Assembly (NCBI GenBank): GCA_920105625.2
Contig: OV050033.1
Location: 95,296,280 to 95,360,279, forward strand
DNA from: Clusia tigrina
Lineage: Eukaryota; Arthropoda; Insecta; Diptera; Clusiidae
DNA length: 64,000 nucleotides
Direction: 5' to 3'
The position numbers were made by a program, and so were the translations under genes. The notes below the pieces were generated by a model, which made no database searches, was not told the DNA's origin, and was given only the letters and a program-made list of their open reading frames with translations. The number at the start of each line of letters is the position of its first letter. Within the stretch, counting starts at the first letter, position 1. Shown piece by piece: positions 51,817 through 64,000 of this stretch.

Positions 51817-54800
51817 TTGCAACATACAAATGCTTGTAACTTTTTACTGGAGCGTCATAAAACCTTGAAATTTTGTAACAATAAAGTACTCGAGCCTCTT
51901 GTCAATTTAAATTATCGCTCAAAGCTATGCTACCATTGTGTCCCAAATCAAACACTGATAAAACTTCAAATGGCCCTAACTTCCATACGGTACGTCCTAC
52001 ACCTTTCAAATTTTGCAACATACAAATGCTTGTAACTTTTCACTGGAGCGTCATAAAACCTTTAAATTTTGTAACAATAAAGTACTCGAGCCTCTTTTTC
52101 AATTTAAGTTATCGCTCAAATCTATGCTACCCTTGAGTCCCAAATCAAACACTGATAAAACTTCAAATGGACCTAACTCCTATACGGTACGTCCTACACC
52201 TATCAAAGTTTGCAACATAGAAACGCTTGTAACTTTTTACTGGATCGTCATAAAACCTTGAAATTTTGTAAAAATAAAGTACTCGAGCCTCTTGTCAATT
52301 TAAGTTATCGCTCAAAGCTCTGCTGCCCTTGAGTCCCAAATCAAACACTGATAAAACTTCAAATGACCCTGACTCCTATACGGTACGTCCTACACCTATC
52401 AAAGTTTGCAACATACAAATGCTTGTAACTTTTTAATGAAGCGTCATAAAACCTTGAAATTTTGTAACAATAAAGTACTCGAGCCTCTTGTCAATTTAAG
52501 CTATCGCTCAAAGCTATGCTACCCTTGAGTCCCAAATCAATCACTGATAAAACTTCAAATGGCCCTAACTTCTATACGGTACGTCCTACACCTATCAAAG
52601 TTTGCAACATACAAATGCTTGTAACTTTTTACTGGAGCGTCATAAAACCTTGAAATTTTGTAACAATAAATTACCCGAGCCTCTTGTCAATTTAATCTAT
52701 CGCTCAACGCTATGCTACCCTTGAGTCCCAAATCAAACACTTGATAAAACTTCAAATGGCCCTAACTTCTATACGGTACGCCCTACACCTATCAAAGTTT
52801 GAAACATTCAAATGCTTGTAAATTTTTACTGGACATCATAAAATTTTGAAATTTTGTAACAATAAAGTACTCGAGCCTGTTGTCAATTTAAGTTATCGCT
52901 CAAAGCTATGCTACCCTTCAGTCCCAAATCAAACACTGATAAAACTTTAAATGGCCCTAACTTCTATACGGTACGTCCTACACCTATCAAAGTTTGTAAC
53001 ATACAAATGCTTGTAACTTTTTACTGGAGCGTCATAAAACCTTGAAATTTTGTAACAATAAAGTACTCGAGCCTCTTTTTCAATTTAAGTTATCGCTCAA
53101 ATCTATGCTACCCTTGAGTCCCAAATCAAACACTGATAAAACTTCAAATGACCCTAACTTCCATACGGTACGACCTACACCTATCAAAGTTTGCAACATA
53201 CAAATGCTTGTAACTTTTTACTGGAGCGTCATAAAACCTTGAAATTTTTTAACAATAAAGTACTCGAGCATCTTGTCAATTTAAACTATCGCTCAAACCT
53301 ATGCTACCATTGAGTCCCAAATCAAACACTGATAAAACTTCAAATGGCCCTAACTTCTATACGGTACGTCCTACACCTATTAAAGTTTGCAACATACAAA
53401 TGCTTGTAACTTTTTACTGGAGCGTCATAAAACCTTGAAATTTTGTAACAATAAAGTACTCGAGCCTCTTGTCAATTTAAGCTATCGCTCAAAGCTTAGC
53501 TACCTATGAGTCCCAAATCAAACACTGATAAAACTTCAAATGGCCCTAACTTCTATACGGTACGTCCTACACCTATCACAGTTTGCAACATAAAAATGCT
53601 TGTAACTTTTTACTGGAGCGTCATAAAACCTTGAAATTTTGTAACAATAAAGTACTCGAGACGCTTTTTCAATTTATGTTATCGCTCAAAGCTATGCTAC
53701 CCTGGAGTCCCAAATCAAACACTGATAAAACTTCAAATGGCCCTAACTCCTATACGGTACGTCCTACACCTATCAAAGTTTGCAACATAGAAATGCTTGT
53801 AGCTTTTTACTGGAGCGTCATAAAACCTTGAAATTTTGTAACAATAAAGTACTCGAGCCTCTTGTCAATTTAAACTATCGCTCAAAGCTATGCTACCATT
53901 GAGTCCCAAATCAAACACTGATAAAACTTCAAATGACCCTGACTCCTATACGGTACGTCCTACACCTATCAAAGTTTGCAACATACAAATGCTTGTAACT
54001 TTTTAATGGAGCGTCATAAAACCTTGAAATTTTGTAACAATAAAGTACTCGAGCCTCTTGTCAATTTAAGCTATCGCTCAAAGCTATGCTACCCTTGAGT
54101 CCCAAATCAATCACTGATAAAACTTCAAATGGCCCTAACTTCTATACGGTACGTCCTACACCTATCAAAGTTTGCAACATACAAATGCTTGTAACTTTTT
54201 ACTGGAGCGTCATAAAACCTTGAAATTTTGTAACAATAAATTACTCGAGCCTCTTGTCAATTAAATCTATCGCTCAAAGCTATGCTACCCTTGAGTCCCA
54301 AATCAAACACTTGATAAAACTTCAAATGGCCCTAACTTCTATACGGTACGCCCTACACCTATCAAAGTTTGCAACATTCAAATGCTTGTAAATTTTTACT
54401 GGACATCATAAAACTTTGAAATTTTGTATCAATAAAGTACTCGAGCCTCTTGTCAATTTAAGTTATCGCTCAAAGCTATGCTACCCTTCAGTCCCAAATC
54501 AAACACTGATAAAACTTTAAATGGCCCTAACTTCTATACGGTATGTCCTACACCTATCAAAGTTTGCAACATACAAATGCTTGTAACTTTTTACTGGAGC
54601 GTCATAAAACCTTGAAATTTTGTAACAATAAAGTACTCGAGCCTCTTGTCAATTTAAACTATCGCTCAAAGCTATGCTACCATTGAGTCCCAAATCAAAC
54701 ACTGATAAAATTTCAAATGGCCCTAACTTCCATACGGTACGTCCTACACCTTTCAAATTTTGCAACATACAAATGCTTGTAACTTTTCACTGGAGCGTCA

Positions 54801-57800
54801 TAAAACCTTTAAATTTTGTAACAATAAAGTACTCGAGCCTCTTTTTCAATTTAAGTTATCGCTCAAATCTATGCTACCCTTGAGTCCCAAATCAAACACT
54901 GATAAAACTTCAAATGGACCTAACTCCTATAAGGTACGTCCTACACCTATCAAAGTTTGCAACATAGAAACGCTTGTAACTTTTTACTGGAGCGTCATAA
55001 AACCTTGAAATTTTGTAAAAATAAAGTACTCGAGCCTCTTGTCAATTTAAGTTATCGCTCAAAGCTCTGCTACCCTTGAGTCCCAAATCAAACACTGATA
55101 AAACTTCAAATGACCCTGACTCCTATACGGTACGTCCTACACCTATCAAAGTTTGCAACATACAAATGCTTGTAACTTTTTAATGGAGCGTCATAAAACC
55201 TTGAAATTTTGTAACAATAAAGTACTCGAGCCTCTTGTCAATTTAAGCTATCGCTCAAAGCTATGCTACCCTTGAGTCCCAAATCAATCACTGATAAAAC
55301 TTCAAATGGCCCTAACTTCTATACGGTACGTCCTACACCTATCAAAGTTTGCAACATACAAATGCTTGTAACTTTTTACTGGAGCGTCATAAAACCTTGA
55401 AATTTTGTAACAATAAATTACTCGAGCCTCTTGTCAATTTAATCTATCGCTCAACGCTATGCTACCCTTGAGTCCCAAATCAAACACTTGATAAAACTTC
55501 AAATGGCCCTAACTTCTATACGGTACGCCCTACACCTATCAAAGTTTGAAACATTCAAATGCTTGTAAATTTTTACTGGACATCATAAAATTTTGAAATT
55601 TTGTAACAATAAAGTACTCGAGCCTCTTGTCAATTTAAGTTATCGCTCAAAGCTATGCTACCCTTCAGTCCCAAATCAAACACTGATAAAACTTTAAATG
55701 GCCCTAACTTCTATACGGTATGTCCTACACCTATCAAAGTTTGCAACATACAAATGCTTGTAACTTTTTACTGGAGCGTCATAAAACCTTGAAATTTTGT
55801 AACACTAAAGTACTCGAGCCTCTTGTCAATTTAAGCTATCGCTCAAAGCTACGCTACCCTTGAGTTCCAAATCAAACACTGATAAAACTTCAAATGGCCC
55901 TAACTTCTATACGGTACGCCCTACACCTATCAAACTGTGCAACATTCAAATGCTTGTAACTTTTTACTGGACATCATAAAACTTTGAAATTTTGTAACAA
56001 TAAAGTACTCGAGCATCTTGTCAATTTAAACTATCGCTCAAAGCTATGCAACTATTGAGTCCCAAATCAAACACTGATAAATTTTCAAATGGCTCTAACT
56101 TCTATACGGTACGTCCTACACCTATTAAAGTTTGCAACATACAAATGCTTGTAACTTTTTACTGGAGCGTCATAAAACCTTGAAATTTTGTAACAATAAA
56201 GTACTCGAACCTCTTTTTCAATTTAAGTTATCGCTCAAAGCTATGCTACCCTTGAGTCCCAAATCAAACACTGATAAAAATTCAAGTGGCCCTAACTCCT
56301 ATACGGTACGTCCTACACTTATCAAAGTTTGCAACATAGAAATGCTAGTAACTTTTCACTGGAGCGTCATAAAACCTTGAAATTTTGTAACAATAAAATA
56401 CTCGAGCCTCTTGTCAATTTAAGCTATCGCTCAAAGCTATGCTACCATTGAGTCCCAAATCAAACACTGATAAAATTTCAAATGGCCCTAACTTCTATAC
56501 GGTGCGTCCTACACCTATCACAGTTTGCAACATACAAATGCTTGTAACTTTTTACTGGAGCGTCATAAAACCTTGAAATTTTGTAACAATAAACTACTCG
56601 AACCTCTTTTTCAATTTAAGTTATCGCTCAAAGCTATGCTACCCTTGAGTCCCAAATCAAACACTGATAAAACTTCAAGTGGCCCTAACTCCTATACGGT
56701 ACGTCCTACACTTATCAAAGTTTGCAACATAGAAATGCTTGTAGCTTTTTACTGGAGCGTCATAAAACCTTGAAATTTTGTAACAATAAAGTACTCGAGC
56801 CTCTTGTCAATTTAAACTATCGCTCAAAGCTATGCTACCATTGAGTCCCAAATCAAACACTGATAAAACTTCAAATGGCCCTAACTTCCATACGGTACGT
56901 CCTACACCTTTCAAATTTTGCAACATACAAATGCTTGTAACTTTTCGCTGGAGCGTCATAAAACCTTTAAATTTTGTAACAATAAAGTACTCGAGCCTCT
57001 TTTTCAATTTAAGTTATCGTTCAAATCTATGCTACCCTTGAGTCCCAAATCAAACACTGATAAAACTTCAAATAGACCTAACTCCTATACGGTACGTCCT
57101 ACACCTATGTAAGTTTGCAACATAGAAACGCTTGTAACTTTTTACTGGAGCGTCATAAAACCTTGAAATTTTGTAAAAATAAAGTACTCGAGCCTCTTGT
57201 CAATTTAAGTTATCGCTCAAAGCTCTGCTACCCTTGAGTCCCAAATCAAACACTGATAAAACTTCAAATGACCCTGACTCCTATACGGTTTGTCCTACAC
57301 CTATCAAAGTTTGCAACATACAAATGCTTGTAACTTTTTAATGGAGCGTCATAAAACCTTGAAATTTTGTAACAATAAAGTACTCGAGCCTCTTGTCAAT
57401 TTAAGCTATCGCTCAAAGCTATGCTACCCTTGAGTCCCAAATCAATCACTGATAAAACTTCAAATGGCCCTAACTTCTATACGGTACGTCCTACACCTAT
57501 CAAAGTTTGCAACATACAAATGCTTGTAACTTTTTACTGGAGCGTCATAAAACCTTGAAATTTTGTAACAATAAATTACTCGAGCCTCTTGTCAATTTAA
57601 TCTATCGCTCAAAGCTATGCTACCCTTGAGTCCCAAATCAAACACTTGATAAAACTTCAAATGGCCCTAACTTCTATACGGTACGCCCTACACCTATCAA
57701 AGTTTGCAACATTCAAATGCTTGTAAATTTTTACTGGACATCATAAAACTTTGAAATTTTGTATCAATAAAGTACTCGAGCCTCTTGTCAATTTAAGTTA

Positions 57801-58830
57801 TCGCTCAAAGCTATGCTACCCTTCAGTCCCAAATCAAACACTGATAAAACTTCAAATGACCCTGACTCCTATACGGTACGTCCTACACCTATCAAAGTTT
57901 GCAACATACAAATGCTTGTAACTTTTTACTGGAGCGTCATAAAACCTTTAAATTTTGTAACAATAAAGTACTCGAGCCTCTTTTTCAATTTAAGTTATCG
58001 CTCAAATCTATGCTACCCTTGAGTCCCAAATCAAACACTGATAAAACTTCAAATGGACCTAACTCCTATACGGTACGTCCTACACCTATCAAAGTTTGCA
58101 ACATAGAAACGCTTGTAACTTTTTAATGGAGCGTCATGAAACCTTGAAATTTTGTAACAATAAAGTACTCGAGCCTCTTGTCAATTTAAGCTATCGCTCA
58201 AAGCTATGCTACCCTTGAGTCCCAAATCAATCACTGATAAAACTTCAAATGGCCCTAACTTCTATACGGTACGTCCTACACCTATCAAAGTTTGCAACAT
58301 ACAAATGCTTGTAACTTTTTACTGGAGCGTCATAAAACCTTGAAATTTTGTAACAATAAATTACTCGAGCCTCTTGTCAATTTAATCTATCGCTCAAAGC
58401 TATGCTACCCTTGAGTCCCAAATCAAACACTTGATAAAACTTCAAATGGCCCCAACTTCTATACGGTACGCCCTACACCTATCAAAGTTTGCAACATTCA
58501 AATGCTTGTAAATTTTTACTGGACATCATAAAACTTTGAAATTTTGTAACAATAAAGTACTCGAGCCTCTTGTCAATTTAAGTTATCGCTCAAAGCTATG
58601 CTACCCTTCAGTCCCAAATCAAACACTGATAAAACTTTAAATGGCCCTAACTTCTATACGGTATGTCCTACACCTATCAAAGTTTGCAACATACAAATGC
58701 TTGTAACTTTTTACTGGAGCGTCATAAAACCTTGAAATTTTGTAACACTAAAGTACTCGAGCCTCTTGTCAATTTAAGCTATCGCTCAAAGCTACGCTAC
58801 CCTTGATTTCCAAATCAAACACTGATAAAA
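51817..58830. repeat. Satellite block G, 14- and 11-monomer copies
   Basis: Marker series recur at offset 2,747 (50,295 to 53,042; 50,836 to 53,583; 52,013 to 54,760), then 2,158 (54,760 to 56,918). The CAAGTGGCCC pair at 56,132 and 56,525 matches 45,537 and 45,930 at offset 10,595. These are shortened derivatives of the 16-monomer unit, with two or five units lost. Confidence 0.87.
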
Positions 58831-61800
58831 CTTCAAATGGCCCTAACTTCTATATGGTACGCCCTACACCTATCAAACTTTGCAACATTCAAATGCTTGT
58901 AACTTTTTACTGGACATCATAAAACTTTGAAATTTTGTAACAATAAAGTACTCGAGCCTCTTGTCAATTTAAGCTATCGCTCAAAGCTATGCTACCCATG
59001 AGTCCCAAATCAAACACGGATAAAACTTCAAATGGCCCTAACTTCTATACGGTACGTCCTACAACTATCAAATTTTGCAACATACAAATGCTTGCAACTT
59101 TTCACTGGAGCGTCATAAAACCTTGAAATTTTGTAACAATAAAGTACTCGAGCCTCTTTTTCAATTTAAGTTATCGCTCAAAGCTATGCTACCCTTGAGT
59201 CCCAAATCAAACACTGATAAAACTTCAAATGGACCTAACTTCTATACGGTACGTCTTACACCTATCACAGTTTGCAACATACAAATGCTTGTAACTTTTT
59301 ACTGGAGCGTCATAAAACCTTGAAATTTTGTAACAATAAAGTACTCGAGCATCTTGTCAATTTAAACTATCGCTCAAAGCAATGCTACCATTGAGTCCCA
59401 AATCAAACACTGATAAATTTTCAAATGGCTCTAACTTCTATACGGTACGTCCTACACCTATTAAAGTTTGCAACATACAAATGCTTGTAACTTTTTACTG
59501 GAGCGTCATAAAACCTTGAAATTTTGTAACAATAAAGTACTCGAACCTCTTTTTCAATTTAAGTTATCGCTCAAAGCTATGCTACCCTTGAGTCCCAAAT
59601 CAAACACTGATAAAAATTCAAGTGGCCCTAACTCCTATACGGTACGTCCTACACTTATCAAAGTTTGCAACATAGAAATGCTAGTAACTTTTCACTGGAG
59701 CGTCATCAAACCTTGAAATTTTGTAACAATAAAATACTCGAGCCTCTTGTCAATTTAAGCTATCGCTCAAAGCTATGCTACCATTGAGTCCCAAATCAAA
59801 CACTGATAAAATTTCAAATGGCCCTAACTTCTATACGGTGCGTCCTACACCTATCACAGTTTGCAACATACAAATGCTTGTAACTTTTTACTGGAGCGTC
59901 ATAAAACCTTGAAATTTTGTAACAATAAACTACTCGAACCTCTTTTTCAATTTAAGTTATCGCTCAAAGCTATGCTACCCTTGAGTCCCAAATCAAACAC
60001 TGATAAAACTTCAAGTGGCCCTAACTCATATACGGTACGTCCTACACTTATCAAAGTTTGCAACATAGAAATGCTAGTAACTTTTCACTGGAGCGTCATA
60101 AAACCTTGAAATTTTGTAACAATAAAATACTCGAGCCTCTTGTCAATTTAAGCTATCGCTCAAAGCTATGCTACCATTGAGTCCCAAATCAAACACTGAT
60201 AAAACTTCAAATGGCCCTAACTTCTATACGGTGCGTCCTACACCTATCAAAGTTTGCAACATACAAATGCTTGTAACTTTTTACTGGAGCGTCATAAAAC
60301 CTTGAAATTTTTTAACATTAAAGTACTCGAGCCTCTTGTCAATTTAAGCTATCGCTCAAAGCTATGCTACCCATGAGTCCCAAATCAAACACTGATAAAA
60401 CTTCAAATGGCCCTAACTTCTATACGGTACTTCCTACACCTATCAAAGTTTGCAACATAAAAATGCTTGTAACTTTTTACTGGAGCGTCATAAAACCTTG
60501 AAATTTTGTAACAATAAAGTACTCGAGCCTCTTTTTCAATTTAAGTTATCGCTCAAAGCTATGCTACCCTGGAGAACCAAATCAAACACTGATAAAACTT
60601 CAAATGGCCCTAACTCCTATACGGTACGTCCTACACCTATCAAAGTTTGCTACATAGAAATGCTTGTAACTTTTTACTGGAGCGTCATATAACCTTGAAA
60701 TTTTGTAACAATAAAGTACTCGAGCCTCTTGTCAATTTAAGCTATCGCTCAAAGCTATGTTACCCTTGAGTCCCAAATAAAACACTGATAAAACTTCAGA
60801 TGGCCTTAACTTCTATACGGTACGTCCTACACCTATCAAAGTTTGTAACATACAAATGCTTGTAACTTTTTACTGGAGCGTCATAAAACCTTGAAATTTT
60901 GTAACAATAAAGTACTCGAGCCTCTTTTTCAATTTAAGTTATCGCTCAAATCTATGCTACCCTTGAGTCCCAAATCAAACACTGATAAAACTTCAAATGG
61001 CCCTAACTTCCATACGGTACGACCTACACCTATCAAAGTTTGCAACATACAAATGCTTGTAACTTTTTACTGGAGCGTCATAAAACCTTGAAATTTTTAA
61101 CAATAAAGTACTCGAGCATCTTGTCAATTTAAACTATCGCTCAAAGCTATGCTACCATTGAGTCCCAAATCAAACACTGATAAAACTTCAAATGGCCCTA
61201 ACTTCTATACGGTACGTCCTACACCTATTAAAGTTTGCAACATACAAATGCTTGTAACTTTTTACTGGAGCGTCATAAAACCTTGAAATTTTGTAACAAT
61301 AAAGTACTCGAGCCTCTTGTCAATTTAAGCTATCGCTCAAAGTTATGCTACCTATGAGTCCCAAATCAAACACTGATAAAACTTCAAATGGCCCTAACTT
61401 CTATACGGTACGTCCTACACCTATCACAGTTTGCAACATAAAAATGCTTGTAACTTTTTACTGGAGCGTCATAAAACCTTGAAATTTTGTAACAATAAAG
61501 TACTCGAGCCGCTTTTTCAATTTAACTTATCGCTCAAAGCTATGCTACCCTGGAGTCCCAAATCAAACACTGATAAAACTTCAAAATGCCCTAACTCCTA
61601 TACGGTACGTCCTACACCTATCAAAGTTTGCAACATAGAAATGCTTGTAACTTTTTACTGGAGCGTCATAAAACCTTGAAATTTTGTAACAATAAAATAC
61701 TCGAGCCTCTTGTCAATTTAAGCTATCGCTCAAAGCTATGCTACCATTGAGTCCCAAATCAAACACTGATAAAATTTCAAATGGCCCTAACTTCTATACG

Positions 61801-64000
61801 GTGCGTCCTACACCTATCACAGTTTGCAACATACAAATGCTTGTAACTTTTTACTGGAGCGTCATAAAACCTTAAAATTTTGTAACAATAAACTACTCGA
61901 ACCTCTTTTTCAATTTAAGTTATCGCTCAAAGCTATGCTACCCTTGAGTCCCAAATCAAACACTGATAAAACTTCAAGTGGCCCTAACTCCTATACGGTA
62001 CGTCCTACACTTATCAAAGTTTGCAACATAGAAATGCTAGTAACTTTTCACTGGAGCGTCATAAAACCTTGAAATTTTGTAACAATAAAATACTCGAGCC
62101 TCTTGTCAATTTAAGCTATCGCTCAAAGCTATGCTACCATTGAGTCCCAAATCAAACACTGATAAAACTTCAAATGGCCCTAACTTCTATACGGTGCGTC
62201 CTACACCTATCAAAGTTTGCAACATACAAATGCTTGTAATTTTTATTGGAGCGTCATAAAACCTTGAAATTTTTTAACATTAAAGTACTCGAGCCTCTTG
62301 TCAATTTAAGCTATCGCTCAAAGCTATGCTACCCATGAGTCCCAAATCAAACACTGATAAAACTTCAAATGGCCCTAACTTCTATACGGTACTTCCTACA
62401 CCTATCAAAGTTTGCAACATAAAAATGCTTGTAACTTTTTACTGGAGCGTCATAAAACCTTGAAATTTTGTAACAATAAAGTACTCGAGCCTCTTTTTCA
62501 ATTTAAGTTATCGCTCAAAGCTATGCTACCCTGGAGTCCCAAATCAAACACTGATAAAACTTCAAATGGCCCTAACTCCTATACGGTACGTCCTACACCT
62601 ATCAAAGTTTGCTACATAGAAATGCTTGTAACTTTTTACTGGAGCGTCATATAACCTTGAAATTTTGTAACAATAAAGTACTCGAGCCTCTTGTCAATTT
62701 AAGCTATCGCTCAAAGCTATGCTACCCACGAGGCCAAATCAAACACTGATAAAACTTCAAATGGCCCTAACTTCTATACGGTACGTCCTACACCTATCAA
62801 AGTTTGCAACATACAAATGCTTGTAACGTTTTTCTGGAGCGTCATAAAACCTTGAAATTTTGTAACAAAAAAGTACTCGAGCCTCTTGTCAATTTAAGCT
62901 ATCGCTCAAAGCTATGTTACCCTTGAGTCCCAAATAAAACACTGATAAAACTTCAGATGGCCTTAACTTCTATACGGTACGTCCTACACCTATCAAAGTT
63001 TGTAACATACAAATGCTTGTAACTTTTTACTGGAGCGTCATAAAACCTTGAAATTTTGTAACAATAAAGTACTCGAGCCTCTTTTTCAATTTAAGTTATC
63101 GCTCAAATCTATGCTACCCTTGAGTCCCAAATCAAACACTGATAAAACTTCAAATGGCCCTAACTTCCATACGGTACGACCTACACCTATCAAAGTTTGG
63201 AACATACAAATGCTTGTAACTTTTTACTGGAGCGTCATAAAACCTTGAAATTTTTTAACAATAAAGTACTCGAGCATCTTGTCAATTTAAACTATCGCTC
63301 AAAGCTATGCTACCATTGAGTCCCAAATCAAACACTGATAAAACTTCAAATGGCCCTAACTTCTATACGGTACGTCCTACACCTATTAAAGTTTGCAACA
63401 TACAAATGCTTGTAGCTTTTTACTGGAGCGTCATAAAACCTTGAAATTTTGTAACTATAAAGTACTCGAGCCTCTTGTCAATTTAAGCTATCGCTCAAAG
63501 CTATGCTACCTATGAGTCCCAAATCAAACACTGATAAAACTTCAAATGGCCCTAACTTCTATACGGTACGTCCTACACCTATCACAGTTTGCAACATAAA
63601 AATGCTTGTAACTTTTTACTGGAGCGCCATAAAACCTTGAAATTTTGTAACAATAAAGTACTCGAGCCGCTTTTTCAATTTAAGTTATCGCTCAAAGCTA
63701 TGCTACCCTGGAGTCCCAAATCAAACACTGATAAAACTTCAAATGGCCCTAACTCCTATACGGTACGTCCTACACCTATCAAAGTTTGCAACATAGAAAT
63801 GCTTGTAACTTTTTACTGGAGCGTCATAAGACCTTGAAATTTTGTAACAATAAAGTACTCGAGCCTCTTGTCAATTTAAGCTATCGCTCAAAGCTATGCT
63901 ACCCACGAGGCCAAATCAAACACTGATAAAACTTCAAATGGCCCTAACTTCTATACGGTACGTCCTACACCTATCAAAGTTTGCAACATACAAATGCTTG
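58831..64000. repeat. Satellite block G, distal copies (13,931-bp distant repeat, 11-monomer period)
   Basis: 59,075, 59,468, 59,861 and 60,450 match 45,144, 45,537, 45,930 and 46,519 at exactly 13,931 bp. By 60,891 the offset falls to 13,736, meaning one monomer was lost. Then 60,891 to 63,048 and 61,431 to 63,589 show an 11-unit period of 2,157-2,158 bp. The array runs off the window edge. Confidence 0.88.

Larger units (their letters stand above)
18784..64000. repeat. Satellite array, right arm (~196-bp monomers)
   Basis: About 230 monomers in the same orientation as the left arm, continuing to the window edge without any unique DNA. The 197-bp subtype (CTCTTTTTCAATTTAAGTTA) is much more common here, above all beyond 27 kb, than in the left arm. 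Another subtype found mainly beyond 36 kb pairs CACTTGATAAAAC (+1 bp) with GGACATCAT in place of GGAGCGTCAT (-1 bp). The blocks below divide this arm by internal duplication pattern. Confidence 0.97.

Noticed and set aside
1..64000. CRISPR-like array
   Set aside because: The whole 196-bp unit repeats with no unique spacers, and the context is eukaryotic.
1..64000. CENP-B box or other known centromere motif in the monomer
   Set aside because: The CTATACGGTACG region has CGG but not the TTCG-n4-A-n2-CGGG pattern, so centromere function cannot be claimed from sequence.
1..64000. tRNA, rRNA or histone genes hidden in the array
   Set aside because: No cloverleaf-like or rRNA-like stretches were seen. 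Outside 15,010-18,783 every stretch I read is explained by the 196-bp monomer.

Overview
The window is a block of satellite DNA broken by one non-LTR retrotransposon fragment. About 60.2 kb (1-15,009 and 18,784-64,000) is head-to-tail copies, all in one orientation, of a ~196-bp monomer, roughly 305-310 in all. The consensus is about 37% GC. Almost every copy has a CTCGAG hexamer and an AATAAA just upstream of it. I see no unique single-copy DNA outside the insert. This points to heterochromatin (pericentromeric or similar) of a eukaryote. The inserted element is of the jockey clade of LINE-like elements, best known from insects and especially Diptera, so an insect is the likeliest host. I cannot name the species or match the satellite to a named family.

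Layout. 1-11,064 is built from a 15-monomer higher-order repeat (HOR, period 2,934-2,935 bp) in two adjacent copies, with a third copy at 7,047-10,045. 11,065-19,858 holds two copies of a 13-monomer HOR (period 2,549 bp), the second interrupted by the retroelement. 19,859-43,900 is a mosaic of partly duplicated blocks (offsets 2,498-2,694, 3,530, 2,246, 1,567, 2,155, 1,766 and 1,179 bp). 43,900-64,000 is a younger-looking region with 16-, 14- and 11-monomer periods (3,140, 2,747 and 2,158 bp) and a block repeated 13,931 bp away.

The insert (15,010-18,783) starts with an 11-T run and a ~510-bp leader. Next comes an intact ORF1 (Gag-like, three zinc knuckles). Its stop overlaps the ORF2 start by four bases (ATGA). 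ORF2 has an endonuclease domain with an internal in-frame deletion and a reverse transcriptase that stops just before the expected catalytic FADD motif, where satellite resumes. The element is therefore dead as an autonomous unit. Its 3' end is missing, which is the opposite of the usual 5' truncation. The empty site survives in the neighbouring HOR copy (around 12,460-12,539), so the insertion can be placed precisely: it postdates the 2,549-bp duplication, has no visible target duplication, and went with loss of 78 bp of satellite.

Most short reading frames in the window are artefacts of the repeat (frames through 196- or 197-bp monomers) and are not annotated as genes.
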